In this document: positions 46,147-55,215 of the stretch, piece by piece
How positions within the stretch are numbered: position 1 is the stretch's first letter
Layout: every line of letters begins with the position of its first letter
Origin: Massilia rubra
GTDB taxonomy: Bacteria > Pseudomonadota > Gammaproteobacteria > Burkholderiales > Burkholderiaceae_D
Assembly: GCF_011682065.1 (NCBI RefSeq)
Contig: NZ_VUYU01000001.1
Location: 124,001-188,000 of the forward strand
Reading direction: 5' to 3'
Length of the DNA: 64,000 nt
Made by a program: the position numbers and the translations under genes
The notes under the pieces: model-generated
Database searches by the model: none
The model's input: the letters and a program-made list of their open reading frames with translations, nothing else
Told to the model about the DNA's origin: nothing

Positions 46147-47682
46147 ATGTCTGAAACACCGATTACCATCGAAGCCGACAGTGCACCCACCGTCAAGTTC
46201 GCCGATTTCGGCCTTGCGCCGGAGATCCTGCGCGCACTGACGGACCAGGGCTATATCCATCCGACGCCGATCCAGGCCGCGGCCATTCCGATCGTGCTGC
46301 AGGGACGCGATGTCATGGGCGCGGCCCAGACCGGCACCGGCAAGACCGCCGGCTTTTCGCTGCCGATCATCCAGCTGCTGCTGGCGCACGCCAGCCCGAG
46401 CATGTCGCCGGCGCGCCACCCGGTGCGCGCGCTGGTGCTCACCCCGACGCGCGAGCTGGCCGTGCAGGTGGCCGAGAACGTCAAGGCCTACGCCCAGCAC
46501 ACCCCGCTGCGCTCGACCGTGGTGTTCGGCGGCATGGACATGAAGGGCCAGACCATCATCCTCAAGGGCGGCGTGGAAATCGTAATCGCCACCCCGGGGC
46601 GCCTGCTCGACCATATCGAACAGAAAAACGTCAGCCTGGGCCAGGTCCAGATGCTGGTCATGGATGAAGCCGACCGCATGCTCGACATGGGCTTCCTGCC
46701 GGACTTGCAGCGCATCATCAACCTGCTGCCGAAGAAGCGCCAGAACCTGATGTTCTCGGCCACCTTCTCGCCGGAGATCAAGAAGCTGGCCAACAGTTTC
46801 CTGACCGACCCGGTGACCATCGAAGTGGCGCGCAGCAACGCCACCGCCGACAAGGTCACCCAGATCGTCTACAAGGTGGCCGACGAAGCCAAGCGCGACG
46901 TGGTCGAATTCCTGATCCGCGGGCGTGACCTCAAGCAAGTGCTGGTGTTTTCGAACACCAAGATCGGCGCCTCGCGCCTGTCGCGCCACCTGGAGCAGGG
47001 CGGCATCAAGGCCACCGCGATCCACGGCGACAAGACCCAGCAGGAACGCATGGCCGCGCTCGACGCCTTTAAAAAGGGCGAGATCGACGTGCTGGTCGCA
47101 ACCGACGTGGCCGCACGCGGGCTCGATATTTCCGACCTGCCATGCGTGATCAACTTCGACCTGCCGTACAACGCCGAAGATTATGTGCACCGGATCGGCC
47201 GCACCGGCCGCGCCGGCGCCTCGGGCGACGCCTTGTCGGTGTTTTCGGACAAGGACGAGCGCTTGCTGGTCGATATCGAAAAACTGATCAAGCAAACCAT
47301 CACGCGCGGCGAGCTGCCCGGCTTCGTGCCAGCGAGCACGACCGGCGCGGGGCGCCTGGAGTCGTCCACCGAACGCCGTCCGCGCCGCGATGACAGCGCC
47401 GGCGCCGGTGCGCCCCGTTCGTCGAGCCGTCCGCCCGAACGCGAACGCGGCGGCGAGCGCAGTTTCAGTGCCGAGCGCAGTTCCAGCACCGAGCGCAGTT
47501 CGACCAGCGGCGCGCCGGGCCGTTCCGGTCCGTATCCGCGCCGCGAAAAAGTCGATCCCTGGTTCCTGACCCCGTACGAACCGGCCAAGAAGAGCACGCC
47601 GGTGGTGGCCGACCAGGTCAGCGCCAGCACCAAGCCCAAGCAGAAAATCGCCGTGCTGCTCGGCGGCTCGCCCAAGCAGTAA
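46147..47682 (+). CDS. DEAD-box RNA helicase (RhlE type)
   Basis: A 511-residue ATP-dependent RNA helicase. The Q motif begins FADFGLAPEILRALTDQGY, followed by AAQTGTGKTAGF (motif I), TPTRELA (Ia), VMDEADRMLDMGF (II), SATFS (III), VFSNTKIGASRL (IV) and VHRIGRTGRAGA (VI). The last 120 residues are a basic Arg/Ser/Pro-rich tail with repeated ERSSS blocks, typical of RhlE proteins and used to bind RNA. The final codons reach a MITE-like element: the TAA stop abuts its first bases. Confidence 0.95.
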   Translation: MSETPITIEADSAPTVKFADFGLAPEILRALTDQGYIHPTPIQAAAIPIVLQGRDVMGAAQTGTGKTAGFSLPIIQLLLAHASPSMSPARHPVRALVLTPTRELAVQVAENVKAYAQHTPLRSTVVFGGMDMKGQTIILKGGVEIVIATPGRLLDHIEQKNVSLGQVQMLVMDEADRMLDMGFLPDLQRIINLLPKKRQNLMFSATFSPEIKKLANSFLTDPVTIEVARSNATADKVTQIVYKVADEAKRDVVEFLIRGRDLKQVLVFSNTKIGASRLSRHLEQGGIKATAIHGDKTQQERMAALDAFKKGEIDVLVATDVAARGLDISDLPCVINFDLPYNAEDYVHRIGRTGRAGASGDALSVFSDKDERLLVDIEKLIKQTITRGELPGFVPASTTGAGRLESSTERRPRRDDSAGAGAPRSSSRPPERERGGERSFSAERSSSTERSSTSGAPGRSGPYPRREKVDPWFLTPYEPAKKSTPVVADQVSASTKPKQKIAVLLGGSPKQ

Positions 47683-47839
47683 GAGCCTATCTCAGTCGAT
47701 CGGGGGAAGCTGATGGCGATGCATGGCAAGCGAGGGCAAGGCGCGAGGAGACCGCATGGCTAGCCATGCAACGACGAGCAACGCAGCACTCGCTTGCCAG
47801 GCGCGGCAGCAGCGACGCCGATCGACTGAGATAGGCTCT
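47682..47839. mobile_element. Second MITE-like inverted-repeat element (158 bp)
   Basis: The terminal inverted repeats are 22 bp and exact (AGAGCCTATCTCAGTCGATCGG). TA precedes the left end and TA follows the right end after one base is shared. The centre contains the palindrome GCATGGCTAGCCATGC. No coding capacity. It starts at the last base of the helicase stop codon. Length, layout and position after a gene match the element at 10450-10610, although the terminal sequences differ. Confidence 0.8.
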
Positions 47840-47911
47840 AAGCACCCGGGCCGAGGCGGCCGCGTCGGCATGGCGCGGCCCAGCCTGGCCCCTCAAAGTG
47901 TTGCCTGGATG

Positions 47912-47917
47912 TATAAT
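47912..47917 (+). promoter_or_regulatory. Possible -10 element of the glycosyltransferase operon
   Basis: A consensus TATAAT lies 80 nt before the first glycosyltransferase gene, right of the MITE-like element. A matching -35 at normal spacing is not evident. Confidence 0.45.
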
Positions 47918-47996
47918 TTGCCCAAATGTAATGCCGCCCTGCGTGTGGTCCCTGGTCACGCGCTGCGGCGTTTCTCTTTTTTATCACTGTAAAACG

Positions 47997-48941
47997 ATGA
48001 ACAAACTAATTAATCAAAGCATCGCCATCCTCGTGCCTTGTTATAACGAGGAACTGACGGTTGCCGCGATTGTTCGCGACTTCAATGCCTGCCTGCCGCA
48101 GGCGGTGGTGTATGTGTTCGACAACAATTCGAAGGACGCCACCGTGCGCCTGGCGCGCGAAGCCGGCGCCGTGGTGCGCAATGTGCCCCTGCAAGGCAAG
48201 GGCAATGTGATCCGGCGCATGTTCGCCGATGTCGACGCCGACATCTACATCATGGTCGACGGCGACAATACCTACGACGCCAGCGTGGCGCCCAAGCTGG
48301 CCGAAAAGCTGGTCGACGAAGGCCTCGACATGGTGGTCGGCACGCGCGTGTCGACCGAGCAGGAAGCCTACCGTTTCGGCCACCGCTTCGGCAACCGCCT
48401 GCTGACCGGTTCGGTCGCGGCGGTGTTCGGCGATACCTTCACCGACATGCTGTCGGGCTACCGCGTGTTTTCGCGGCGCTACGCCAAGTCCTTCGCGGCG
48501 CACTCGGCCGGCTTCGAAACCGAAACCGAGCTGACCGTGCACGCGCTCGAACTGCGCATGCCGGTGGCCGAGGTGGAAACCATCTACCGCTCGCGTCCGG
48601 AAGGCTCGGTCAGCAAGCTCAACACGTACCGCGATGGCGTGCGCATCCTGTGGACCATCATCAAGCTGTTCAAGACCGAAAAGCCGCTGGCCTTTTTCTC
48701 GCTGGCGTTTTTCGCCTTCATGCTGGCGGCGGTCGGCTTTGCCGTCCCGCTGTTGCAGACCTACCTGGCGACCGGCCTGGTGCCGCGCCTGCCGACCGCG
48801 ATCCTGTCGGTCGCGCTGAGCCTGTTCGGCGTGATCTCGCTCAACTGCGGCCTGATCCTCGACACCGTGACCAAGGGCCGCATCGAACAGAAGCGCTTCG
48901 CCTACCTGGCCATCTCGGCGCCGCGTGTCAAACATGTCTGA
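47997..48941 (+). CDS. Family 2 glycosyltransferase, polyprenyl-phosphate type
   Basis: A 314-residue GT-A enzyme. The nucleotide-sugar fold is seen in AILVPCYNEELTVAAIVRDF, VYVFDNNSKDAT and the metal-binding IYIMVDGDNTYD; acceptor-side DMLSGYRVFSRRYAKSF and ETELTVHALEL follow. Two membrane helices near the C-terminus (FFSLAFFAFMLAAVGFAVP, AILSVALSLFGVISLNCGLI) match DPM1/GtrB-like enzymes that move a sugar to a lipid carrier. Pairing with GtrA next door supports such a role. It probably begins the operon reaching 52347. Confidence 0.9.
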   Translation: MNKLINQSIAILVPCYNEELTVAAIVRDFNACLPQAVVYVFDNNSKDATVRLAREAGAVVRNVPLQGKGNVIRRMFADVDADIYIMVDGDNTYDASVAPKLAEKLVDEGLDMVVGTRVSTEQEAYRFGHRFGNRLLTGSVAAVFGDTFTDMLSGYRVFSRRYAKSFAAHSAGFETETELTVHALELRMPVAEVETIYRSRPEGSVSKLNTYRDGVRILWTIIKLFKTEKPLAFFSLAFFAFMLAAVGFAVPLLQTYLATGLVPRLPTAILSVALSLFGVISLNCGLILDTVTKGRIEQKRFAYLAISAPRVKHV

Positions 48942-48989
48942 GCGGGGCGCCCATGGCGGCGCCTCCGCCACCGCCGCCGCGCCACGGGC

Positions 48990-49382
48990 ATGAAGCTCGG
49001 GGTCCAGCTGCTGCGCTTCGGCGTGGCCGGCGTGGCGGGCTTGCTGGTCGACCTGGGCGTGCTGGCGCTGGCGCGCGGCGCCGGCCTCGATCCGTATGCC
49101 GGGCGCGCGCTCTCCTTCCTGTGCGCCGTGTTCGCCACCTGGCAGATCAACCGTCGCTACACCTTCCATCCGGCCGGCATCTCGCTGTGGACCGAATGGT
49201 GGCGTTACCTGCTGGCCATGAGCGGCGGCGGGCTGGTCAATTTTGCCACCTACAGCGCCATCGTCTGGTGTTTTCCCACCTTGCCGTACAGCCCCTACTG
49301 GGGCGTGTGCGCCGGTTCGCTGGCCGGCATGACGGTCAATTTCATCGGCGCGCGCTGGTTTGTTTTTCAACGTAATTCGTAA
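48990..49382 (+). CDS. GtrA family membrane protein (putative flippase)
   Basis: A 130-residue protein with four membrane helices. The family signature is FGVAGVAGLLVDLGVLALA near residue 10 and CAVFATWQINRRYTFHP near residue 45, with VNFIGARWFVFQ at the C-terminus. GtrA-like proteins are thought to flip polyprenyl-linked sugars across the inner membrane for use by a membrane glycosyltransferase, and this one lies between GtrB-like and GT-C-like proteins. Confidence 0.92.
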   Translation: MKLGVQLLRFGVAGVAGLLVDLGVLALARGAGLDPYAGRALSFLCAVFATWQINRRYTFHPAGISLWTEWWRYLLAMSGGGLVNFATYSAIVWCFPTLPYSPYWGVCAGSLAGMTVNFIGARWFVFQRNS

Positions 49383-49402
49383 TTACTTATCGCAGGAATC
49401 GC

Positions 49403-51148
49403 ATGAATGTCGTGACTCGGGCAATTTCGCGTGTGGACGCCGGCGTGCTGCGCCTGTGGGATGGGCTCGACCGTGTCAAGCTGCTGCGCCTGTCCATGTG
49501 GCTCGTCCCGCTGCTGGCCGGCCTGGTGTCGGTGCTGCTGGGGCAGGACGCCAATTGGGACTTGCGTAACTATCACTGGTATAACCCGTACGCCTTCCTG
49601 AACGACAAGATCGGCTTCGATCTCAATCCGGGCCAGTTCCAGAGCTATTTCAATCCCACCATCGACCTGCTGTATTACGGCCTGGCATCGCATTTTCCGA
49701 CCCGCGTGACCGGGTTTGTGATGGGCTTTTTGCACGGACTCAATTTCGTGCTGCTGATCGTGATCGTGCGCCAGGTCCTGGTGGCCGGCGAGCCGGCCGC
49801 GTTCGCCACCGCGCGCTACCGCCTGCCGCTGCTGCTGGGCGTGGCCGGCTGCATGGGCTTTTCTTTCCTGACCCAGCTCGGCAACACCATGGGCGACAAC
49901 CTCACCTCGCTCACCGTGCTGGGCGCCATTGCGCTGCTGCTGCGCCAGTGGCCGCAACTGCTGGCCGGCGGCGTGCGCGCCGCGCTGATCGCCGCTCTCG
50001 CCGGCCTGATCATCGGCGCCGGCACCGGGCTCAAGCTGACCAATGCGAATTATGCGCTGGCCCTGTGCCTGGCGCTGCTGACCCTGCGCGTCTCCCTGTG
50101 GCGGCGCTTCACCACGGCCTTTGTGTTCGGCCTGGGCACCCTGGCCGGCATCGGCGCCACCGCCGGCCACTGGTACTGGCTGATGTGGAAGCAGTTCGGC
50201 AATCCCCTGTTTCCCCAATTTAACAATATCTTCAAGGCGCCGCTGGCCTCGCCGATCGCCGTGGCCGACATGGGCTGGGTGCCCAAGAGCGCGCTCGAAG
50301 CGCTGCTGTGGCCTTTCATCTTCACCTTCAATTCGAAACGCGTGATCGAGCTGCCGATGACCCAGATCATCTGGCCGCTGGTCTACATCGCCTTCCTCGC
50401 GCTGATCGCGCAGCACCTGCGCCGCCTGTGGCTGGCCGCGCCCGCGCCCGCCACGAGCATCGTCGCGCACGGCGAGGCCCCCGGCGCACGCTTGCTGCTG
50501 GTGTTTTTCGCGCTCTCCTACCTGATCTGGCTCAAGCTGTTCGGCATTTACCGCTACATGGTGCCGCTCGAACTGCTCGCGCCGCTGGTGCTGTGGCTGC
50601 TGCTGCACCGCGTGTGCACCTTGCCGGTGGCGCGCGCGATCGGCGCCTGGTGCATCGTGCTCTCGGCCATTGCCGGCCTGCCGCGCGTGGACTGGGGCCA
50701 TCACTACAATGGCGAGAAAAGTTTCACGGTGCAGGTGCCGGCGTTTGCCGAGCCGGAGCAGAGCATGGTGTTTACCGTCCATGGCGACCCGCCGATGTCG
50801 TGGCTGGTGCCGAATTTTCCGAACCGCCTGGCGTTCGCCGCGCTCGGTTCGGGCTTTCCCGAGTCGCCCGCCTTCGCCGAGCGCGTCGCCCAGATGGTGG
50901 CCGCGCGCCGCGGTCCCTTGTTCGTGATGCTCACCGGCGGCGGCTTGCCGCTGGGACCGCGCCGCGGCGCCGCCGCGCCCGACGCCGACACCGAACAGCG
51001 CCAGCGCCGCCTGTACGACGCCGGCCACAAGGTCCTCCAGCGCTACCGGCTCACCTTCAACGAAGCGAGCTGCGTCGTGTACGACGCCCGTTTCGGCGGT
51101 GGCGCCAGCGATGCTTATCAACTGTGCGAAGTAGGACATCTGCCATGA
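49403..51148 (+). CDS. Polytopic GT-C-like glycosyltransferase (inferred)
   Basis: A 581-residue protein with about ten membrane helices. An early periplasmic loop carries DANWDLRNYHWYNPYAF then GFDLNPGQFQSYFNPTIDLL; acidic and Asn residues there suit a GT-C active site, though it is not a close match to a named family I recognise. The C-terminal 150 residues are soluble. The neighbour to the left is GtrA, and the stop overlaps the start of the AlgJ-like gene (ATGA). It probably uses lipid-linked sugar to modify the surface glycan. Confidence 0.65.
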   Translation: MNVVTRAISRVDAGVLRLWDGLDRVKLLRLSMWLVPLLAGLVSVLLGQDANWDLRNYHWYNPYAFLNDKIGFDLNPGQFQSYFNPTIDLLYYGLASHFPTRVTGFVMGFLHGLNFVLLIVIVRQVLVAGEPAAFATARYRLPLLLGVAGCMGFSFLTQLGNTMGDNLTSLTVLGAIALLLRQWPQLLAGGVRAALIAALAGLIIGAGTGLKLTNANYALALCLALLTLRVSLWRRFTTAFVFGLGTLAGIGATAGHWYWLMWKQFGNPLFPQFNNIFKAPLASPIAVADMGWVPKSALEALLWPFIFTFNSKRVIELPMTQIIWPLVYIAFLALIAQHLRRLWLAAPAPATSIVAHGEAPGARLLLVFFALSYLIWLKLFGIYRYMVPLELLAPLVLWLLLHRVCTLPVARAIGAWCIVLSAIAGLPRVDWGHHYNGEKSFTVQVPAFAEPEQSMVFTVHGDPPMSWLVPNFPNRLAFAALGSGFPESPAFAERVAQMVAARRGPLFVMLTGGGLPLGPRRGAAAPDADTEQRQRRLYDAGHKVLQRYRLTFNEASCVVYDARFGGGASDAYQLCEVGHLP

Positions 51149-52347
51149 GCGCCATTTCCCCCCGCCCGGGCCGCCATGCGGCCAAGATCGTGATCGTGTT
51201 CCTGCTGGCGCTGCCGGCGGTGCTGTCGCTCGAGCGCGCCCTGAACAAGCCGGCCGACCTCAACCTGACGCAACTGCCGCCCAAGCCGCGCACCCTGGCC
51301 GACTGGACCGCCGCGCCGCCCAAGCTCACCGCCTGGGTCGACGACCACTTCGGCGGACGCAAGTTGTTCATCCGCCTCGGCACTTTCGTGCGCTTTCACC
51401 TGTTCAATGAATTTCCGACGATCCAGATGGCGGCCGGCCAGCACGGGCGCTACTTCTTGGCCGCGCACGGCACCAATGTGGCCCAATACCAGGCCATCAC
51501 CACGGTGTGCGGCAACGGCGTGGCCAACGCCACCACGATTCCTTACCTGAACAAGCTGTTCGGCGCCTTCCATGCGGCCGGGCTGCAGCCCAAGCTGCTG
51601 GTGGTGCCGTCGGCCCCGGCGGTGTATCCGGAAGACGTGCCGATGGCGCTGGTGGCCGAGTGTTCCAGCGAGCGCACCGCGGTGAGCACCGTGCTGGCCG
51701 CGCCGGAACTGGCAGCCGAAGCCTCGGGAAATATGTTTTATCCGCTCAAGGAAATGCGCGAGATCAAGAAAAGCGCGACCCTGTTCCCCAACACCTGGTT
51801 TCACTGGACCGGCGCCGGGCTGGACCAGGTGGCGCGCCTGAGCCTGACCCATTTCTGGCAGCGCCCGCTCGACCAGGGGCCGCCGCTGCGCACCCGCTCA
51901 AGCGTGGCGCAGTCGGACGTGTCGCACCTGTTCGAGGGCATCACCCTGAAAAGCGAGATCGTCGAGCCCGACATGGAAGGGTCCGGCATCAAGGCCTGCT
52001 TCGGGCTCGATTGCTTTCCCGAAGTGGCGGCCGCGCGCATCCTGCAAGACGTCAGCCGCTTCGACAATCCGCAGGCGCCGGCGCGCCGCCTCTTGATCAT
52101 TTCCGACTCCTTCGGCGTGAAGATCGCGCCCTGGTATGCGCGCTACTATCGCCAGGTCGAGCACATGGCCACCAACCGGGTCGACCAGCTCTCGCCGCAA
52201 CAAATTGCCGACTTGAAAACCTTCCTGTACCGCGATCCGGCCCAGACCGACATCCTGATCCTGTACCACGACGGCGGCGCCATGTACGACACGCTGCGCC
52301 TCGGGACCGACAGCATGCTGCCGGCGGCGCTGCCGAAGCAGGGCTGA
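51145..52347 (+). CDS. AlgJ/AlgX-like SGNH-type acetylation protein (copy 1)
   Basis: A 400-residue membrane-anchored periplasmic protein. Residues 11-30 form the anchor. The family features are WVDDHFGGRKLFIRL, NEFPTIQMAAGQHGRYFLAA, then the block TWFHWTGAGLDQVA and LLIISDSFGVKIAPW with the putative nucleophile Ser. In AlgJ and AlgX a DxHW motif precedes this Ser; here the Asp position is Trp (WFHW). It probably works with the MBOAT protein downstream to O-acetylate exported glycan. Coupled to the upstream gene by ATGA. Confidence 0.78.
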   Translation: MSAISPRPGRHAAKIVIVFLLALPAVLSLERALNKPADLNLTQLPPKPRTLADWTAAPPKLTAWVDDHFGGRKLFIRLGTFVRFHLFNEFPTIQMAAGQHGRYFLAAHGTNVAQYQAITTVCGNGVANATTIPYLNKLFGAFHAAGLQPKLLVVPSAPAVYPEDVPMALVAECSSERTAVSTVLAAPELAAEASGNMFYPLKEMREIKKSATLFPNTWFHWTGAGLDQVARLSLTHFWQRPLDQGPPLRTRSSVAQSDVSHLFEGITLKSEIVEPDMEGSGIKACFGLDCFPEVAAARILQDVSRFDNPQAPARRLLIISDSFGVKIAPWYARYYRQVEHMATNRVDQLSPQQIADLKTFLYRDPAQTDILILYHDGGAMYDTLRLGTDSMLPAALPKQG

Positions 52348-52395
52348 CATCAAGCTTGCCGACGCGTCATTTTCGTGATTGCGATTTGGCAACTT

Positions 52396-52426
52396 TTGAT
52401 TTTTTACAACAAGGCGATGCTATAAT
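52396..52426 (+). promoter_or_regulatory. Internal promoter upstream of the first MBOAT gene
   Basis: TTGATT (52396-52401), a 19-nt spacer and TATAAT (52421-52426) with TGC in front (extended -10). It lies in the 133-bp gap between the first AlgJ-like gene and the first MBOAT gene and would make the J-I repeat unit independently expressible. Confidence 0.5.
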
Positions 52427-52480
52427 CGCGCGCTTATCCGGCGCCGCCATCGCCGCCGTTTTTATCTGACGAGACATCTC

Positions 52481-53911
52481 ATGGTTTTCAGTTCGGCCGT
52501 CTTCCTGTTCTATTTCTTCCCCTGCTTCCTGCTGCTGTATTACGTTTTGCCGTGGAAAAATGCCGTCCTGCTGATCGGCAGCCTGGTGTTCTACGCCTGG
52601 GGCGAGCCGCGCTTCGTGCCGCTGCTGATGCTCTCGGCCTTCCTCAATTACAGCTTCGGCTGGCTGATCGCGCGCGCCGCTGCCCAGTCTCAGCGCAAGC
52701 TGTTGCTGGTCCTGGGGATCGGACTGAACCTGGCAATGCTGGGCTATTACAAATACCTGGGCTTTTTCGCCGGCATCCTGAACGCCATCGGCCTGCGCGA
52801 AGGCGCGCTGCCGGCCATCGTGCTGCCGCTGGGGATTTCGTTCTTCGTGTTCCAGGGCATTTCCTACCTGATCGACGTGTACCGCCGCGACATCACCGCG
52901 CAAAGCAGCTTCCTGCGCTTCGCCATGTACAAGGCCATGTTCCCGCAACTGATCGCCGGCCCGATCGTGCGCTACCGCCAGATCGCCGGCGAAGTCGACC
53001 AGCGCTCGCTCACGAATGAACGGATCTGGATGGGATTTCGCCTGTTCGTGCTGGGCATGGCGCAAAAAGTGCTGATCGCCAATTACGTCGCCTTGCCGGC
53101 CGACCGCATCTTCGCCGTCGACCCGTCCAAGCTCGACGCGCCCGGCGCCTGGGTCGGCATCGCCTGCTACACGATCCAGATCCTGTTCGACTTCGCCGGT
53201 TATTCCAACATGGCGATCGGCATCGGCCACATGCTCGGCTTTACCTATCCGCCCAACTTCAACCGTCCGTATTCGGCCACCTCGATCACCGATTTCTGGC
53301 GCCGCTGGCACATCAGCCTGTCGAGCTGGTTCCGCGATTACCTGTACATTCCGCTGGGCGGCAACCGCGCTTCGCCAGTGCGCACTTACTTCAACCTGGC
53401 GCTGGTGTTCTTCCTGTGCGGCCTGTGGCACGGCGCGGCCTGGACCTTCGTCATCTGGGGCTTGTGGCACGGCGCCCTGCTGGTGCTCGAACGCCTGGGC
53501 GGCGCGGCCCTGCTGGCGCGCCTGCCGGGTGTGGTGGGACAAGCCTGGACCATGCTGTGCGTGATGATCGGCTGGGTGTTCTTCCGCGCCGACAACGTGC
53601 CGTACGCGCTCAAGTACCTCGGCAGCATGTTCGGCGCCTACGATGGCGTGGCCGTGCTGCACCCGTGGCAGCATGACCTCACCCGTACCGCGGCGTGCGC
53701 GCTGGCGATCGGCATCGTGCTCGCTTGCTGGCGCCTGCGTCCGAAGGCGGGCGAGAAGGACGAAGCGAAGGCGGTGCCGGCCATCGTGGCGCCGCGCAGC
53801 GGCGTGCTGGTCAACGGCGCCAGCGTGCTGGCCACCACCGCGCTGGCGCTGCTGTGCATCGCCAGCCTGGCGGCGGGCACCTACAATCCCTTCATCTATT
53901 TCAGGTTCTGA
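52481..53911 (+). CDS. MBOAT O-acyltransferase, AlgI-like (copy 1)
   Basis: A 476-residue integral membrane acyltransferase that moves acetyl groups across the inner membrane for glycan O-acetylation. The start VFSSAVFLFYFFPCFLLLYY and KYLGFF are AlgI-like; the core has DFWRRWHISLSSWFRDYLYI and the catalytic-type His lies in FLCGLWHGAAWTF (H317 by count). About 11 membrane helices. It starts with ATG behind GACGAGACATCTC. The other copy at 55216 is very similar, including the upstream CTGACGAGACA sequence. Confidence 0.93.
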   Translation: MVFSSAVFLFYFFPCFLLLYYVLPWKNAVLLIGSLVFYAWGEPRFVPLLMLSAFLNYSFGWLIARAAAQSQRKLLLVLGIGLNLAMLGYYKYLGFFAGILNAIGLREGALPAIVLPLGISFFVFQGISYLIDVYRRDITAQSSFLRFAMYKAMFPQLIAGPIVRYRQIAGEVDQRSLTNERIWMGFRLFVLGMAQKVLIANYVALPADRIFAVDPSKLDAPGAWVGIACYTIQILFDFAGYSNMAIGIGHMLGFTYPPNFNRPYSATSITDFWRRWHISLSSWFRDYLYIPLGGNRASPVRTYFNLALVFFLCGLWHGAAWTFVIWGLWHGALLVLERLGGAALLARLPGVVGQAWTMLCVMIGWVFFRADNVPYALKYLGSMFGAYDGVAVLHPWQHDLTRTAACALAIGIVLACWRLRPKAGEKDEAKAVPAIVAPRSGVLVNGASVLATTALALLCIASLAAGTYNPFIYFRF

Positions 53912-53912
53912 C

Positions 53913-55115
53913 ATGCGGCCGACTGTGTTTGCGCGCATCGGCCGGCACACCGCCAAGGCCATCATTATTGCCCTGCTGGCCGTGCCGGCCTGCCTGTCGC
54001 TGCGTGCGCTGCGCCTGCCGGACGACCCCAACCTGACGCCGCTGCCGGCGCGTCCGCACACCTTCGGCGAACTGGTGGAACTGCCTCCCAAGGTGACGGC
54101 GTGGGTGAGCGATCACTTCGGCTTTCGCGCCAACTTCATCATGGCCGACAACATCGTGCGCTTCAAGCTGTTCCACGAGTTTCCCACGGTGCAGGTGGCG
54201 TACGGCCAGCACGGGCGCTATTTCATGGCGGCGCACGCCAAGAACGCCGGCCCTTACCAGGCCATGACGGCGGTGTGCGGCAAGGGCAAGGCCACCGACG
54301 CCACGATTCCCTACCTGAACAAGCTGTTTAGCACCTTCCACGCGGCCGGGCTGGACCCGAAACTGCTGGTGGTGGCCTCGTCCCCGGCGGTGTATCCGCA
54401 GGACGTGCCGCGCAGCCTGGTGGCGGAATGCAGCAGCAGCGACACGGCCGCCGCGCGGGTGCTGGCCTCGCCCGAGCTGTTGCCCGAAGCGCGCCGGTCG
54501 ATCTTGTATCCGCTCAAGGAAATGCGCGAGATCGCCAAGAACACGACCCTGTTTCCCAAGACCTGGTTCCACTGGGCCGGCGACGGCCTGGACCAGGTCG
54601 CGCGCCTGTCCCTGACCGCGTTCTGGCAGACCCCGCTGGACCAGCCGCCGCTCAAGGTGTACAAGCACATCGGCGACTCGGACCTCGGGCACATGATCAT
54701 CGGCATCAAGCTCACGAGCGAACTGATCGAGCCGAACTTTGAAGCCTCCGGCATCAAGCCCTGTTTCGGCCCCGACTGCTATCCGGAGATGGACGGCGTC
54801 GGCCGCGTGCTGGGCGACATCAGCCGCTTCCACAACCCGAACGCGCCCAAGCGCCGCCTGTTGATCCTGTCGGACTCGTTCGGCCAGAAGGCCTCGCAGT
54901 GGTACGCCCGCTATTACGGCGAGGTCGAGCATTTTTGCACCAGCCATACCGCCAAGCTGACGCCGCAACAGGTCGAAGCGATGAAGGCGTATATCTACCG
55001 CAACCGGGCCGACACCGATATCCTGCTCCTGTATCACGACGGTGGCGCCATGTATGACGTACTGCGCCTCGGGACCGAGCCGATCCTGCCGGGCGCGCCG
55101 GCCGCCAAGCCCTGA
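53913..55115 (+). CDS. AlgJ/AlgX-like SGNH-type acetylation protein (copy 2)
   Basis: A 400-residue protein starting one base after the MBOAT stop. It is the same architecture as copy 1: N-terminal anchor, WVSDHFGFRANFI, HEFPTVQVAYGQHGRYFMAA, TWFHWAGDGLDQVA and LLILSDSFGQKASQW. The DxHW Asp is again Trp. The close gap to the MBOAT gene suggests the pair works together. Amino acid identity to the other two copies looks moderate, so the copies may differ in substrate. Confidence 0.78.
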   Translation: MRPTVFARIGRHTAKAIIIALLAVPACLSLRALRLPDDPNLTPLPARPHTFGELVELPPKVTAWVSDHFGFRANFIMADNIVRFKLFHEFPTVQVAYGQHGRYFMAAHAKNAGPYQAMTAVCGKGKATDATIPYLNKLFSTFHAAGLDPKLLVVASSPAVYPQDVPRSLVAECSSSDTAAARVLASPELLPEARRSILYPLKEMREIAKNTTLFPKTWFHWAGDGLDQVARLSLTAFWQTPLDQPPLKVYKHIGDSDLGHMIIGIKLTSELIEPNFEASGIKPCFGPDCYPEMDGVGRVLGDISRFHNPNAPKRRLLILSDSFGQKASQWYARYYGEVEHFCTSHTAKLTPQQVEAMKAYIYRNRADTDILLLYHDGGAMYDVLRLGTEPILPGAPAAKP

Positions 55116-55215
55116 CCCCGGGTCCGCCCGGGTCGATGTTTAGCACCATGCCGATGCCAGGCGACGCGCCCCGAGCGGGCCGCCGCCGCCACGGTTTTCT
55201 TCTGACGAGACACCC

